Shown here one piece after another: positions 21,123 through 32,119 of a stretch of 64,000 nt of DNA. Position 1 is the first letter of the stretch. Every line of letters starts with the position of its first letter. The translations under genes and the position numbers were made by a program. The stretch comes from Spirogloea muscicola (lineage: Eukaryota > Streptophyta > Zygnematophyceae > Spirogloeales > Spirogloeaceae), in assembly GCA_009602725.1 (NCBI GenBank), contig WELB01000055.1, positions 49,688 through 113,687 on the forward strand, written 5' to 3'. The notes beneath the pieces were generated by a model that did no database searches, was not told the DNA's origin, and was given only the letters and a program-made list of their open reading frames with translations.

Positions 21123-22055
21123 TCTTAATGCCTTGAAGTGTTTGCACAGGCTACAAGTTCGTTTGAAGACAATCTTGCATGTAGATAATGATGAGCACGT
21201 CACGACTGTTCATAAGAGGATTTGTGACGGCAAGATGTGAGAGGCACAGACATTGTGCTGAATATGCCTGTTGTTATGATGGAGTTCACACATGCTCCAG
21301 AGTACACACAGGCACTACTCCCGCATGCAGCGTGCGCTCTGCCTTTACAGCCCCCTGCAACTCGCAGCATCCATCTCCCCAGTACCGCATCTGTATCCTT
21401 CTTATTGGCTGGTCGCTCACAGCCTGTGCACCATAGAAGGTGTTGAATGTGACCATATGGTGGAACAGCAGTTTGGGCTGGGAAACCATCTGACTGAGAG
21501 CCTACTGGGCTATGGGAGAGCTCCTGTGAGATGGGATGCCTCGAAACACTGGGCCGTTCTCGCTTGGAGGAAACCATGCAAGCTCTATGCGCCCCAGCAA
21601 TGGTTGCCACCCACCTTGGGTGCAGGCTGCGCCTGTGCTGGTCTTCTGTCTACGCGGCTATGAGCGGGATTGCGTCTGTGACGGCGCCTATCTGCTGGAT
21701 TTGTGGGGGGGGGCAAATGCCCAGCTGAAGAAACGTGATATGGAAGACGAGAAGCTGCTGATGTTGAGCGCAATCAAGAGATGCAACACAGCAGTCACAG
21801 AATTGGCATTCTTATGAGTAGTGCCTTATCACTTCCATGTGAATGTGAAATGACCAGTGTATTCCTGCCGCCTGCACCTATCGCTAAATTAGTGATAAGG
21901 TACAAGTACTTTGAAACCTGTGTAATCTGTGCTTGGTCGCATTAGTGGCAGTGGCTACCTAGTCAACCAGATTATGCAGCAGATCTGGAAAAGAAAGCAA
22001 CAACCAAAGTGAGCAAAGGCAGGCGCACAACAGTGTTGGGGGCTGAACGGCACCA
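21123..22055. other. 3' flank and intergenic DNA
   Basis: A degraded hairpin tail (TATTGGCTGGTCGCTCACAGCC) is at about 21400-21440. No gene is recognised in the rest. Confidence 0.4.
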
Positions 22056-22059
22056 CCGG

Positions 22060-22700
22060 CCGGCGCAACAGATGTGTCATCATGCCAATCTCAAGAGCCG
22101 CGAATTGGTGTATGAGGTCAGAGAGCTGGTGCAGGGGAACCAATACGGACGAACATAGCCCGAGGCAGCTGCGGTTGAAGGACCAACTTGGAGAAGCACG
22201 TCAAAGTGGAGAAAGCCCTGCAGCGACAGAAGAAGTACGACAAAAAGGAAAAAAATGCGGTCATTATATGAAAGAGGCGAATGGCCGGGCCAAAGAAGTG
22301 TACATCAAGTGATGATGGTGGTGGTGGTGGTGGTAGCTCCTCGCATCGAAAGATGGCCCAGCCATACATGATAGACGACTCATTCAAGAGGCCTTCACGA
22401 AGGAGCTTTAACAGTCAGTATACAGGCTCGAGAACTAAGCGCATCGAGTTGCAAGAAGAGCTGCGAATGGCCGGGCCAAGGAAGTGCACATCAAGTGATG
22501 GTGGTGTTGATGGTGGTAGCTCCTCTTATTACTTGATGTCCAGCCACAACATGCATGACGACTCATCAAGAGGCCTCCACGTAGGAGCAATCAAATAGAC
22601 AGTAAACACCCTCGAGATGGAAGTGCATCGCACTTCAACAGAGGAGCGGTGGCTGTGAAGGCCAGCCCAAGAAATGGACGAGGTTCGTGGCTTCAATTGG
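22060..22700 (-). repeat. Family G repeat with A/D-like hairpin
   Basis: On the minus strand it begins with GGGCTGGCCTTCACAGCC (about 22650-22668). Then follow two related segments that on the plus strand read MAGPKKCTSSD and MAGPRKCTSSD, each with a Gly/Ser run. It matches 38240-38940 in inverse orientation. Confidence 0.6.
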
Positions 22701-23935
22701 TATACAAACAGACTGAAGTGATAATGAAGACAAAGACGGTTCCTACAATTGGTATATGAACGAGCTGGATTATGCAACTAACGGAATGGGTGCGCCCTTT
22801 ACATTGGACGCTCCGAGCAAGCAAGTCTGGGCAGGCTAAATGACGAAGGCAGCCCTAAGGTAATTGGGAGTTCCCTGGCGGAATGGCAATGGCGGGGAGA
22901 GAAGCTCTGTCATGGAAGCTCGTCCACAGGAGGCAGTGGCTAGACGGAGGGAAGAAGCCCTATGCATGTAGGTGATGGCTGTGAAAGGGTAGCCGTTGCG
23001 AACGAAGAGCAGGTCTACAGAAAAGCCTCGACAACAAAGCAATACTAAATAAGCAAACCAAGTGGCTTCTATCGAATGAGTCACTCATCAACCCCACTCA
23101 GTAGCCGCAAGTTGGAATACTTAGCAACAGGGAAAAAATGCACTTTCAGATTGAGGTTGTCGCAGTGAAAGGTCAGAGCCCAAATACGTCGATTAAGATC
23201 TAACGGGGAGCTCCAACAAAAGGCCGATCATCACTCGGCATCAAGTTTGCAAAATAGAAAGCAATGCAGTAACCCCTGGTCAACAGTCGCAAGCATCAAA
23301 ATGTCTAGCAGCAAGGAAGAAGAAGAAAGAGCTCCACATTAGGTGATGGCTGCGAGAGGCCAGCCCACAAGAGAAGCGACTCTTTCAAAAGGAAGGAGAT
23401 GCAGCTCTACAAAAGAGGGCGAGGCCTGTGGAAAGCAAGCCCTTTACGGACAAGGTCCAAATCAAGAAGAAGACCATCATTTATTTGATTTATGATTTAT
23501 GAATCTTCTTAGACAAGACAACGACTGTGGAAGACCAGCCCGAATAATTATACAGCGTCAGAAGGGCCGGAAGGTCCCAAGGAACCGGAAAACGGGGAGA
23601 GCACCAAGGGTGCTTTGCTTGCTTATCAACCCCTAGTCAGCAACCGGAAGTTGGGAAGATTAGCAGCAGGAAAGAGGGAAGGGCGCTGTTCCAAAGGTGG
23701 CGAGGGCTGTGAAAAGCCAGCCCAGAAATGAAGGACGATGTACGAAGTGCCGAAGTGTGCTAAACCCACAAAGCTATGCACGTATGGCACCTTGATCCTT
23801 GTCAATTCTTCTTGGGCTTGCCATTCACTGCCCTCGCGCCACCTTCAGAAGAAGTGGCCCACCCAATGGGGCAAAGGGCTGCGAGAAGCCAGCCCGAAAA
23901 GAACCCCTTCGAAGGGGCCAAAAACACATCAATGC
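22700..23935. repeat. Cluster of worn hairpin tails
   Basis: Remnants with the CCAGCCC core: 23340-23385 (GGCTGCGAGAGGCCAGCCCA), 23515-23560, 23690-23735 (GAGGGCTGTGAAAAGCCAGC) and a better family B copy at 23845-23930. All are in minus orientation. No protein-coding sequence is seen. Confidence 0.55.
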
Positions 23936-23939
23936 AAGC

Positions 23940-23940
<1 letters not shown>

Positions 23941-24037
<97 letters not shown>

Positions 24038-24103
24038 GAGAGAGAAGAGAGGAGGAGGAGGAGGAGGAGGAGGAGGAGGAGGAGGAGGAGGAGGAGGGGG
24101 AGG
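23941..24103. repeat. Compound (GA)n/(GGA)n microsatellite
   Basis: About 105 bases of near-perfect AG repeat run into about 55 bases of GAG/GGA repeat. Long charged open frames here (Arg-Glu and Glu-Glu runs) are artefacts of the repeat. It starts directly after a family B tail. Confidence 0.95.
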
Positions 24104-24199
24104 ACAGCGGTCCCCCGCCTTGTATCCGAGGCGGCAGTCAAGGCACGGCAAGCAATCAGATGCAGTGGCGGGCAGGTATCCTAATCTGCTGCTGGCGCT

Positions 24200-26150
24200 A
24201 CTAGCAACGCTAATGTGGTCAGTCTGAGATTGGTACACAACGGTCTCCACTCCATGTGCATCCTTCCAGCTTGGTCCAGCTCAAGCGAGCAATTCTGGTG
24301 TGCCACTCGAAGGCGGTCCATTAGGAAGTTGAGAGCCGAATTAATTTACGCTGCTCAGGCTTCCAGCGAGTGACCTTGTGGAGCTGACAGCGTAATGTTG
24401 AGGCTATGCAATCATCCTCTCCCACAAGCTGAAGCGCTTGGCTTCAGTGCAAGAACGTTGGAGGAGTGGTCCAACTAACGGTGCACCACATCATGCTAGC
24501 ATATAGACGCAAGTGTATGCCCTTACACGTTACAAGAGAAGTGCATGGTTGTGCCACTGATGGACCTTTTTTGAGTAGCTATAGATGAATAGTATACCAG
24601 ATTGACTGGAGAACAGTACAGACATTATCAGAGTGCATGTCTAGTTCCTCAACATCTCGCAATCGCATCAAGCCCATGGCCGATCCTAGTGATCTAGGTT
24701 CATCTGTGCAACGTGGACGCAACAATCTCATACTTATGTACCAACTTAGAGGTCCAGCATCTGCAAAATCAGGGCTAAGAGGGATGGGAATGGTAGTGTG
24801 AGGTCGTAGCCCTGAAAGCAGGCACGTGTGGAGACGGGAAACGTGTCGATGCTTCCAACTGCTTCTAGTGGCAGATTAAGTAGCCTGCAAACCTTGCTCC
24901 AGCTCATAGGTGCAACAAATTTCCTAATACCATAACAAATGGTAACTTCTGCCTATGTTGAATTACCAGAGCAAGCTACAGGCCAAGCAGGAGCTGAGAT
25001 TGTTTCTGACCATGACATAGGGAAACACCTTAGGTACGTGCTTGCTAGGCCACACGCAGTCCCTTGGGCCGGCCTCAGCCAATGCTTTCCTAGTGCAACA
25101 AGCGTTCTCCCCAGGAGAGTAACTCCCTCGCGCTGGACAGAATGCACTAGGGGCAATAGCTGAACCTTCAGTATTTGATCTTCCTTTTGCTGAAGGAGGT
25201 GACTGACTTCCCTGCTGTCTGCGTGTCAGATCTCCAAATATTGACGAAGGGCTACTAAGATTCCGCATGGTAGATGCGCTCTTGCTCAGCTGGTATGCTC
25301 GTGCTCAACTGGATCTCCTTTCGCTTGTGCTAACCCTTCGTCAAATCAAGATTATGGTTTCTCGGAGCCATTACCCCGATATGGAGGCGCCTCAACTCGC
25401 ACCTTGTTAGCCATTCTCTTACTTTGTGCCTCGTGCTTTATAATTAGTGACCCCAACCTCAATCTGCATGGCGAGTACGCACTTTCTTTTGCCGTACTCT
25501 CTAATCATAAGGCTGCACAAGCTACCAACTCACAGCTGCACGCACGTCACTCCCTGTCTTTTCGCACACCCCAGCACAAGTAAGGCAGTAAGAACAGGTA
25601 TTGAGCACTATGTGTGCACAGAGCTAGGACATGAAGGGCGGTCGAGAGCGGTCTTTAATGGCTTCTGGCGTCTGGCTTGTATACTAAGCTGCCAAGAGTT
25701 GCACGTATGCATGCCTCCCTGCAGCCCATGGGCTTCTGAGCCTGTTGCAACTCATGAATGCACGAGCACAGAATTTCTTCTGCACATCCCCCTTTCTCGA
25801 GCTGCACTGCACCTCCTGGCTCCTGGCTCCTGTCTCCTGGCTCCTGGTCAGATTCATGTGGCAAGATTCCACTAGGAAGCACTCTTGATTGTCAGGCTGC
25901 CCAGCTGCACTCTTCAAGCCCAACGCTGACGGTCGCCCTGCCCAGGGGCAGAATGTCACACTGATTCGGGTAGGGCAGCAGAGACGTGGCTAGCAACCAA
26001 GTCAAGCGCAAACTAGCCGCAGGCCCCTTCCCTTCCTGCTACCCAAATTGAGGACTGCAAGGCTGGTGCTACCAAGAGGTGCTGCTCGCAGCACTGAATC
26101 TCGGAGAGTACAGGCATCGTCTATGAGAGGCAGAGCTGTGCAGGTAAAGG
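24200..26150. other. Intergenic DNA without a recognised gene
   Basis: The composition is closer to 50% GC than in the repeats. Open frames around 24963-25268 (-) and 25447-25875 (+) show no family resemblance. A short CTCCTGGCTC tandem lies at about 25812-25850. I cannot support a gene. Confidence 0.35.
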
Positions 26151-26157
26151 AGTGCCA

Positions 26158-26949
26158 TCATAGGCGAAGGTCAGGCGTCCAGGGGCCCTGGACGCTGGGC
26201 CGTGTGGTTACATGTCGCGTTTTCAGCTTCTTGACCTTGCGCCCGAGCGCATCGCGCAACCGGGAGGCATGTCGCTGCACGTCATCTGCGTCCAGGTTCT
26301 TGACACCGACCACGCGGCAGCTTCCATTGGCTGCAAGCGACAGTGGCGATGCGTGCTCGGCGGGCGTCAGCTAATAAGGTCAACAGCACAATTGGTCAGC
26401 AGTGCATGGGGCAGCTTGATGGTCTGTACCGACCAAGGTCGGGCGGCTTAGACTCGTCATAGCCCGCTGGCTCAGAGGTCGAGCAAGCCAGAGCAAGGGC
26501 TCAGGGCCTCAACTCAACATGGGCTGAGGGAGTCTGTTAGGTGTGTACAACCTGCAGTGCAGGAGCACAGAGGCTGGTACTGTGGACCGAACACACTCTG
26601 TGGGCTTGGGTTGTTTCTGTGTGCAAGTCGGACACAACGGGGCTTTGAGCATGGACCAGAGCTTCGCTTGGCCTCTCAGCCCAAGAGCTCTGAAGGACGA
26701 TGTTGAGGAGCTCGGAGGGAGGGGGCAGGGCGCAAGATGACCGTAGTGCGCGGCGAGGTGGGGATGGCGGCCGCGGCAGATGGCCTCCTCGACCTCCACC
26801 TGCGGGTTGGCGGCGCGGAACGCCGCCAGCAGGCCGCCGCCGCCCTCGCTCTCTGCCTGCGCGAACCGGCGCGCCCCAGCGCTGCTGCCCGACACGTCGC
26901 ATAGCGACACCACGAGTCTGCGCAGCTGCCACACGCCCAGCTTCGCCAT
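26158..26949 (-). CDS. MRPL43: Mitochondrial large-subunit ribosomal protein mL43
   Basis: mL43 is a structural protein of the mitochondrial ribosome's large subunit, with the L51/S25/CI-B8 thioredoxin-like domain. Two exons: 26949-26742 (phase 1) and 26330-26158, joined across a 411-base GT-AG intron, give 126 residues, typical for the family. Landmarks: GVWQLRRLVVSLCDVSGSSA near the N-terminus, FRAANPQVEVEEAICRGRHP before the intron, CRVVGVKNLDADDVQRHAS after it, and the conserved end TTRPSVQGPWTPDLRL. The ATG at 26949 is chosen because the family's WQLxxL motif begins about six residues later. The Gly-rich insertion between the RRF and LLAAF blocks is lineage-specific. The upstream DNA (26950-27060) is extremely GC-rich with one undetermined base (27008). 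No lesion is seen. Confidence 0.9.
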
Positions 26950-27114
26950 GGCCGTCCGCCGCCGCCGCGCCCGCGGCCGTTGGCCACGGGCGCGGCGCGC
27001 CGCGGCGNTGCGCGCCGCGGCGCCGGCGGCGCGGCGCCGGCGCCGCCGGCAGTGGCGGGGGGTAGCAGCCACGCTTGGCTGCTGTGGCAGTGTCGAAAGT
27101 AGGACAATTCATGG

Positions 27115-27320
27115 CTCTCCCAAGGAAACGAAGTTAAAGGGTTTGAGGGTTCAGGATTTAGGGTACAGGTTTACGCCTCTCCCCAAGGATTTACGTATAT
27201 TTAAAACAAACGAAGGCCAAACAGCCAAGTACAAAGGCAAGAAAATCACGTACGTAACCTATAGCAGATTGACCCGCTCAGTAAGCACGGGTCAACACGT
27301 AAAGGTCGCAAATCGATGCC
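27115..27320. repeat. Family I repeat
   Basis: CTCTCCCAAGGAAACGAAG, a telomere-like AGGGTTTGAGGGTTCAGGAT, then GCCAAGTACAAAGGCAAGAA and TTGACCCGCTCAGTAAGCAC. A second copy is at 29019-29280, with short fragments at 11225-11290 and 41100-41160. Confidence 0.6.
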
Positions 27321-27454
27321 TGAAGACCAGATGGCAGATACGAAGCCCTTCTGCGTGAGAACTTCTGCTACCAACTCGAGCTCGCCCAGCTTTCTGGTGC
27401 AAAGCATTAGCCTGAGCACGCTGGAAACAGGCCGAAACTCGTTGTCGCAAGAAA

Positions 27455-28060
27455 AGCGCGCCCGTAGAAAAGAGGGGCTGGCCAAGCCAGCCCAAAAAAG
27501 AGGACAATGTCCAAAGCCAAAGCAAGAGGAGCCGGAGAAAGGACTCCACTACAACATACTGCAGAACACAGAAACGATGCAGAGGAAAGCTCAGTACCCA
27601 CGAGTGAGCAACATCAGGTCTGAGTAGCTCGCTGCAGGGAAAGAGGCGCTCCGCCGAGACCCAGAGGCGGCCACCATAGCACGGCCTGTGCGCGTATGGA
27701 CGGCGTGGGCAAGGGAGCGTTGAAGCGATACAGCCAGGCGCATGCGGAAGACTTGTGCGAGCGACCCGGCGGCGTTGAAGCCGGGCATCGCCCCTGGCAG
27801 ACCCGGCCGCCGGTCAATGGCCTGGCGAGCAAGCCGCTGAATGAGATCCAGCCAGCGGCTGCCGAAAGCCCCGTGTACATCCATCGCCAGGGCCGCGAAT
27901 TCATCCCCCACCGGGTGATCAGCGTATTTTCGCTCCTTGCCGCGGGCCGCCTGGCCGACCGCGTGCCCTGCAAACGACGCCGATCCGCTGGGGTTGGCGG
28001 AGTCGATGCAAGAAACAACAGATATGCAGCTGGCAAGCCTATCTCAGCTGGAAACACATC
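27455..28060 (-). mobile_element. 5'-truncated family C LINE copy
   Basis: On the minus strand, from about 28000: SASFAGHAVGQAARGKER and KYADHPVGDEFAALAMDVHG, then AFGSRWLDLIQRLARQAI, GFNAAGSLAQVFRMRLAVSL and SYSDLMLLTRGY. The KxxKY element of the restriction-like endonuclease is intact (KERKY), but a frameshift separates it from the rest. Family C tail at 27465-27545. Confidence 0.75.
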
Positions 28061-28534
28061 TGCATGTCGTGCGTAGCCTAGAGTGGCAATATTCTGATGG
28101 AGAAGGTGGAAACGAGGTCCTCGTTTCTAGCCAAAGAAGCCAGCCAAAACAGCCAAAGATGACGACTGCCGCTGGCAGGAGCTGATCGGGGCGAGGGGGG
28201 CGAGGGTTGTGAACAAGCCAGCCCGAAAGAAATCGACGAGGACCGAAGCGGCCGGAATGTCTTCAGTAGACAATGGTGGCCAAGCCGGTATAGAAAAGAC
28301 AGAGAGGGAGAAGGCGCGCGGTGCGCATGAATTGAAAGCGAAGCCAATTCAAGCCAGTACATTGTTCAGGCAAAATACAAAAAGTGCAAAGAAACGAGAA
28401 AGAAGTGGCTCGCTAATGTGGTGGACCGTTCCAATCCGGGGTCTTCTGCCTTGTGCTGGCATGCTGCGGCGAACGCCGCTCGCAGCAGGGATAGCGCTTC
28501 CATCTTGACAGCAGTGGGTGTGAGAGGCCAGCCC

Positions 28535-28995
28535 AGCACGGCGACGAAGCACGCAAGCCACCTGGCAGGGGACGACTTCGTACTCCTGGCCGTGGATGTG
28601 CACGGGCTCTCGTGTCCCAGTGGCTCGACTTGTTGGCCTGGCTTACGCGGCACGTTGTGTCCCGCAGGTGAGGTGAGCAGGCTGACTTCAACCACGCTGG
28701 CTCGCTAGCTCAGGCCTTCCTAATGCGCCTCTTATCTCCCTCCAGCGACTATGGCCCACGCCCACGCCTTGCACCTGCGTGCCGGCCGTGCTCTAGCTGC
28801 AGCCTCTGGCTTTGATTAGGGGAATTGCCTTCCGGTTGCTACTCTTCGGAATTGCGGCTTCTCACTCGTGCTTACGAAGTGATCCATTCTACCCAAGCTG
28901 AGACAGCGCTTTTTGGCCCCTTCGGACCTTGTCAATTTTTTTCGGGCTGGCTCATCACAGCCCTTGCCCCCATGGTAGAGCCACTTCTTTTTTCG
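28535..28995 (+). mobile_element. 5'-truncated family B LINE copy
   Basis: ACGACTTCGTACTCCTGGCC begins the DVHG...WLDLL block in broken frames. Then come the RAGRALAAAS remnant, the 3' region and the B hairpin (GGGCTGGCTCATCACAGCCC) at 28944-28963. Confidence 0.65.
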
Positions 28996-29018
28996 GAGAG
29001 CCAGAAAGCCAAATTCCT

Positions 29019-29280
29019 AAAACTCTGAACCACAAACCCTACACTCGAAAACCTTATCCCTAAACCCTTATTCCTAAAACGAAACCCTTCTGGCTCTCCC
29101 AAAGGAATGGAGTGTGTATCAAAGTGATGGAGGGCCTGTGTGGCCAAGTACAAAGGCAAGCACATTGACTTATGTATATCACCTGCATTTAGCTGACCCG
29201 CTCAGTAACCACGAGTCAGCACATAGAGGTCGCTAACTGATGACCGTGTACCGGACGGCAATCGACCAGCTCTTGTGCCA
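29019..29280. repeat. Telomere-like tract plus family I repeat
   Basis: 29019-29088 is made of variants of ACCCTAAA. Family I follows, with TCTGGCTCTCCCAAAGGAAT, CCAAGTACAAAGGCAAGCAC and GCTGACCCGCTCAGTAACCA. Confidence 0.6.
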
Positions 29281-29324
29281 CCAGCTAAGGCTCAACTAGC
29301 TGTCTGATGCAAAGCATAAGCCTG

Positions 29325-30010
29325 AGCAAAAGACAAAGCGCTTCCAGATTGACAGCAGTGGCTGTGAGAAGCCAGTCCAAAAGAACGGACAAGGACTGAA
29401 AGGGCCAGCTCGCTGCAGACATGCTGACACTCGACGTTATCGAAATGACCAGTCGGCTTCCCGCATGCCCATCTAGGCAAATGGGGGCAAGGGCTGTGAA
29501 CAGCCAGCCCGAGAAAGTTCTACAGGGGTTCCAACAAAAGGTGGAACATATGCGCTACGAAGCAGATTTTCTGAATCCAGCCAAAGGAAGGCGCGCGGTG
29601 CGCATGACATCCGACCTGGCGGGAACTCGGAGGGGCGGTTCCGCACGTGCAGGCCTCCCGCTCTATGGCCACGTCCACCCGCCTGACGGGGCGGGACACC
29701 GGCCGCCAAAAAGTGTAAGTCGGGCCCAAACTAGCCGCGCCCCCGGCCCCACCATCTGCCGGCGCGCCACGCGGCATGCTCGGAAATCTCACCACGTCAG
29801 CGCCATGGTTGGCGTGCCGGCCGGGCCGCCCTGCCTCGAGCTTCGCTTGGGCAGGCTCCTGGCGGGCCTACTTGCCCGCTGCTGGCCGAAAAGCAAGTTT
29901 CTCTGCCCGTTGTCGCTCTCGTACTAGCGCAAGGCGCAAGGCGAGCCAGCCCACGAACGAAACAGCTCTTCCAAATTGACAACAATGGCTATGAGAGGCC
30001 AGCCCACAAA
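29325..30010 (-). repeat. Family D, B and D tails
   Basis: D tail at 29338-29400 (TTCCAGATTGACAGCAGTGG, CTGTGAGAAGCCAGTCCAAA), B tail at 29478-29520, and D tail at 29965-30015 (AAATTGACAACAATGGCTAT, GAGAGGCCAGCCCAC). 29520-29960 between them has no recognised gene. Confidence 0.55.
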
Positions 30011-30334
30011 ATGAGTAAACAATGGGTAATGGCTGGCACTCATGGGACCGACCGGCTGCACTTCGGAATGCTTCCTCCATCGTTGGCGCTGCCCCGCCTT
30101 GACCCAGTCGCTCGTGCTGACCCGCGATAATCAAGCGGGTCTAGTCTAGCGGCAGCGGTCCGTTCGTATATCTGCTTGCCTCTCCGTCCTTGGCCCGCTC
30201 TTTTAATTCTTTTTTCTGGGCTGTCTCACAGCCACCCGCCCTCCCCTGGAAGCGTCCTCCCTCAGTCACGCCATGCAAGTTGCACTCTTCGCTTTATTGA
30301 GCTTCTCCGCCAATGAGAAAGCTCGTTCAAAGCA

Positions 30335-30690
30335 AGGAAAAGCGCGGCCAGATTGACTGGTGGCTGCGAGAGGCCAGCCCGAAGAAGTGGCTCTCCCAAT
30401 GGGGGCAAGGGCTGTGAAAAGCCAGCCCGAAAAGAATTGACAAGGTTCGAAGGGGCCAAACTACGAGCTAAGCAGCGACTGCGGGGCCTGAAGAGGCTAT
30501 GGCAGAACGGGGGAGGATGGACCACTTAGTAGTTACGAGTGAGGAGCCTCACATCCGACAGACTAGCTGCCGGTAAACTATTCCCCTGACGAAAGCCGGA
30601 GGCCGCAAGGAATGGACAAGGTCTGGAGGCAAGGTAGTGGCTGGGTAAAGGTGGCTGGGAGAGGCCAGCCCAAAGGAATGGACAAAGGAA
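30335..30690 (-). mobile_element. Nested A/B tails and LINE 3' end
   Basis: The outer 3' end of an A tail (GCGCGGCCAGATTGACTGGT, GGCTGCGAGAGGCCAGCCCG) joins directly to a full B tail and 3' region (30373-30608). More A sequence (30610-30690) follows. This looks like a B-type copy inserted within the A-type hairpin. Confidence 0.65.
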
Positions 30691-30744
30691 CGCTCGTTCA
30701 CTTCTCGAAGGTACGGCTCTCCAGCGGCGATTACGCCTGATACC

Positions 30745-30925
30745 TGTGCCCACGCCCTCTTGGCGTGACACTGAACGAGCGCGCTACGCTCACTGTTGTA
30801 ACAGCGGCGGCGGCGAAGGTGGCAGCAGCAGCAGCGACGGCGGCAGCGGCAGCAACGGCGGAGGCGACGGCGGCACCAGCCAGAGTGAAAGACTGGGCCG
30901 AGATGACTTGTCTCGGCCCCGTTCC
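30745..30925 (+). repeat. Copy of the CACGCC-hairpin repeat
   Basis: CCCACGCCCTCTTGGCGTGA, GAACGAGCGCGCTACGCTCA, a GGC/AGC-rich trinucleotide tract, then GACTGGGCCGAGATGACTTG. It pairs with 3455-3570. Confidence 0.45.
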
Positions 30926-31179
30926 TCCACACCCTCATTGCTTGGTCAAGAGAAGTGAACATTGTATAATGGGGTGGGCCAAACGGCTCATCTGATCCCC
31001 AGGCCTCAAGGCCAGTGTGACCGGAGACTAATTCCTATCATTACCTACCATTTCCCACCACTGCCTAGCCGGTTCCCCACGGCTCGTCGAGGTAAATGAC
31101 ACCTTTCGACGCGCTTTCGTGGGCTTTGTCGGTCTATGATTGGGGCCTCTCGTTCTATGGTGTGGACGAGGGAAAGAAG

Positions 31180-31460
31180 AATTGGCTCTCCCAAAGGGGG
31201 CAAGGGCTGTTTCCAGCCAGCCCAGAATGTATTGACAAGGTCCGAAGGGGCCAAAAGCGCTGAAGAAGGAAGAAAAGAAGAAGAAGGGCTCGCCCATTGA
31301 GGATAGGGGCTGGAGAAAGCCAGCCCAAAAAACAATGAAGAAGGACGAGAAGGGGCCAGGGGAAGCACCAAGAAAAACAAGCACAAAGAGAATCTAAGCA
31401 AACAAGCACAAAGAGAATCTAAGCAGCTACGAAGCACTCAGTTACCCCTGCTAAGCAGCC
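31180..31460 (-). repeat. B-like tail followed by family H tail
   Basis: 31185-31250 is a B variant (GGGGGCAAGGGCTGTTTCCA, GCCAGCCCAG). 31276-31460 is a full H unit (GGGCTCGCCCATTGAGGATA, GGGGCTGGAGAAAGCCAGCC) with a duplicated 22-base AAGCACAAAGAGAATCTAAG segment. Confidence 0.65.
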
Positions 31461-31659
31461 TCAGGTCAGAGAGGGTTCCTGGGTTCCTGGAAGCGGGTCC
31501 CCTGGTCAGAGCCAGAGGCAGGGGTCGAGGGCTGTGAACAGTCAACGCGAACCCGTGGCTCTCCTAAAGGATCACTTAGCAACCACGAGTTAGGAGCCGA
31601 AGGAAAGGCCCACCCCGAAGGACCTGTACCAGAGAGAGGAGACAGACGCTTCCAGGACC

Positions 31660-31742
31660 TCGCTTCGGCTTCGGCACCTCTTTCTTTGGCTATGGACATT
31701 GTCCATTCTTTTTGGGCTGGCTTTGCCAGCCCCTCTTCTTGT
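31660..31742 (+). repeat. Family C tail abutting a tRNA remnant
   Basis: TTGGCTATGGACATTGTCCA, TTCTTTTTGGGCTGGCTTTG, CCAGCCCCTCTTCTTG. It ends two bases before the tRNA-Ile remnant. Confidence 0.7.
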
Positions 31743-31744
31743 GA

Positions 31745-31818
31745 GGCATATTAAGTCAGCTGGTTGGAGCGTCGTGCTAATAACGCGAAGGTCACAGGTT
31801 CGAGACCTGTATGGGCCA
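31745..31818 (+). tRNA. tRNA-Ile(AAU), 5' half damaged
   Basis: The anticodon arm (TCGTG-CTAATAA-CGCGA, anticodon AAU) and the T arm (ACAGG-TTCGAGA-CCTGT) are intact, and the 3' acceptor strand is ATGGGCC plus A. The 5' acceptor strand is GGCATAT instead of the complementary GGCCCAT, giving two weakened pairs, and the D stem AGTC/GAGC has two mismatches. The family C retroelement tail ends right at the 5' side. This is probably a pseudo-tRNA or a tRNA-derived element, not a working gene. Confidence 0.6.
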
Positions 31819-31841
31819 AACACTCCCTCTCAGTTTGGAGC

Positions 31842-32015
31842 CTAGCTTCTCTGACCTGAGGCTGCTTAGCAGGGGTTACTGAGTGATATGTAGCTGCTTT
31901 GTTTCTTGTTGTGCTTGTTGTTCTTAGCGCTTCCCCTGGCCCCCTCTCGTATTTTGTTCATTCCTTTTTGGGCTGGCTTTTCGAGCCCCTATCCTCAATG
32001 GGCGAGCCCTTCCCT
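31842..32015 (+). repeat. Family H retroelement 3' tail
   Basis: TCTGACCTGAGGCTGCTTAG through TTCCTTTTTGGGCTGGCTTT, TCGAGCCCCTATCCTCAATG and GGCGAGCCCTTCC. Confidence 0.7.
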
Positions 32016-32119
32016 TCCCTATGGGCGAGCACTTTCTTCCAGGAGGGGGCGGTGGCTGGGAAAACTTATTTATTCCTTCTGCTTCTGCCCTTCTCTCGCT
32101 AGGAGAGGCCAACCCAGAT

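Noticed and set aside
22281-22598. 105-residue frame with Gly/Ser runs as a possible gene
   Set aside because: It belongs to dispersed family G, which has an inverted copy at 38 kb; treated as a repeat.
23738-24250. 140-residue frames with Arg-Glu, Glu-Gly or Ser-Leu runs
   Set aside because: Direct translation of the GA/GGA microsatellite in all frames.
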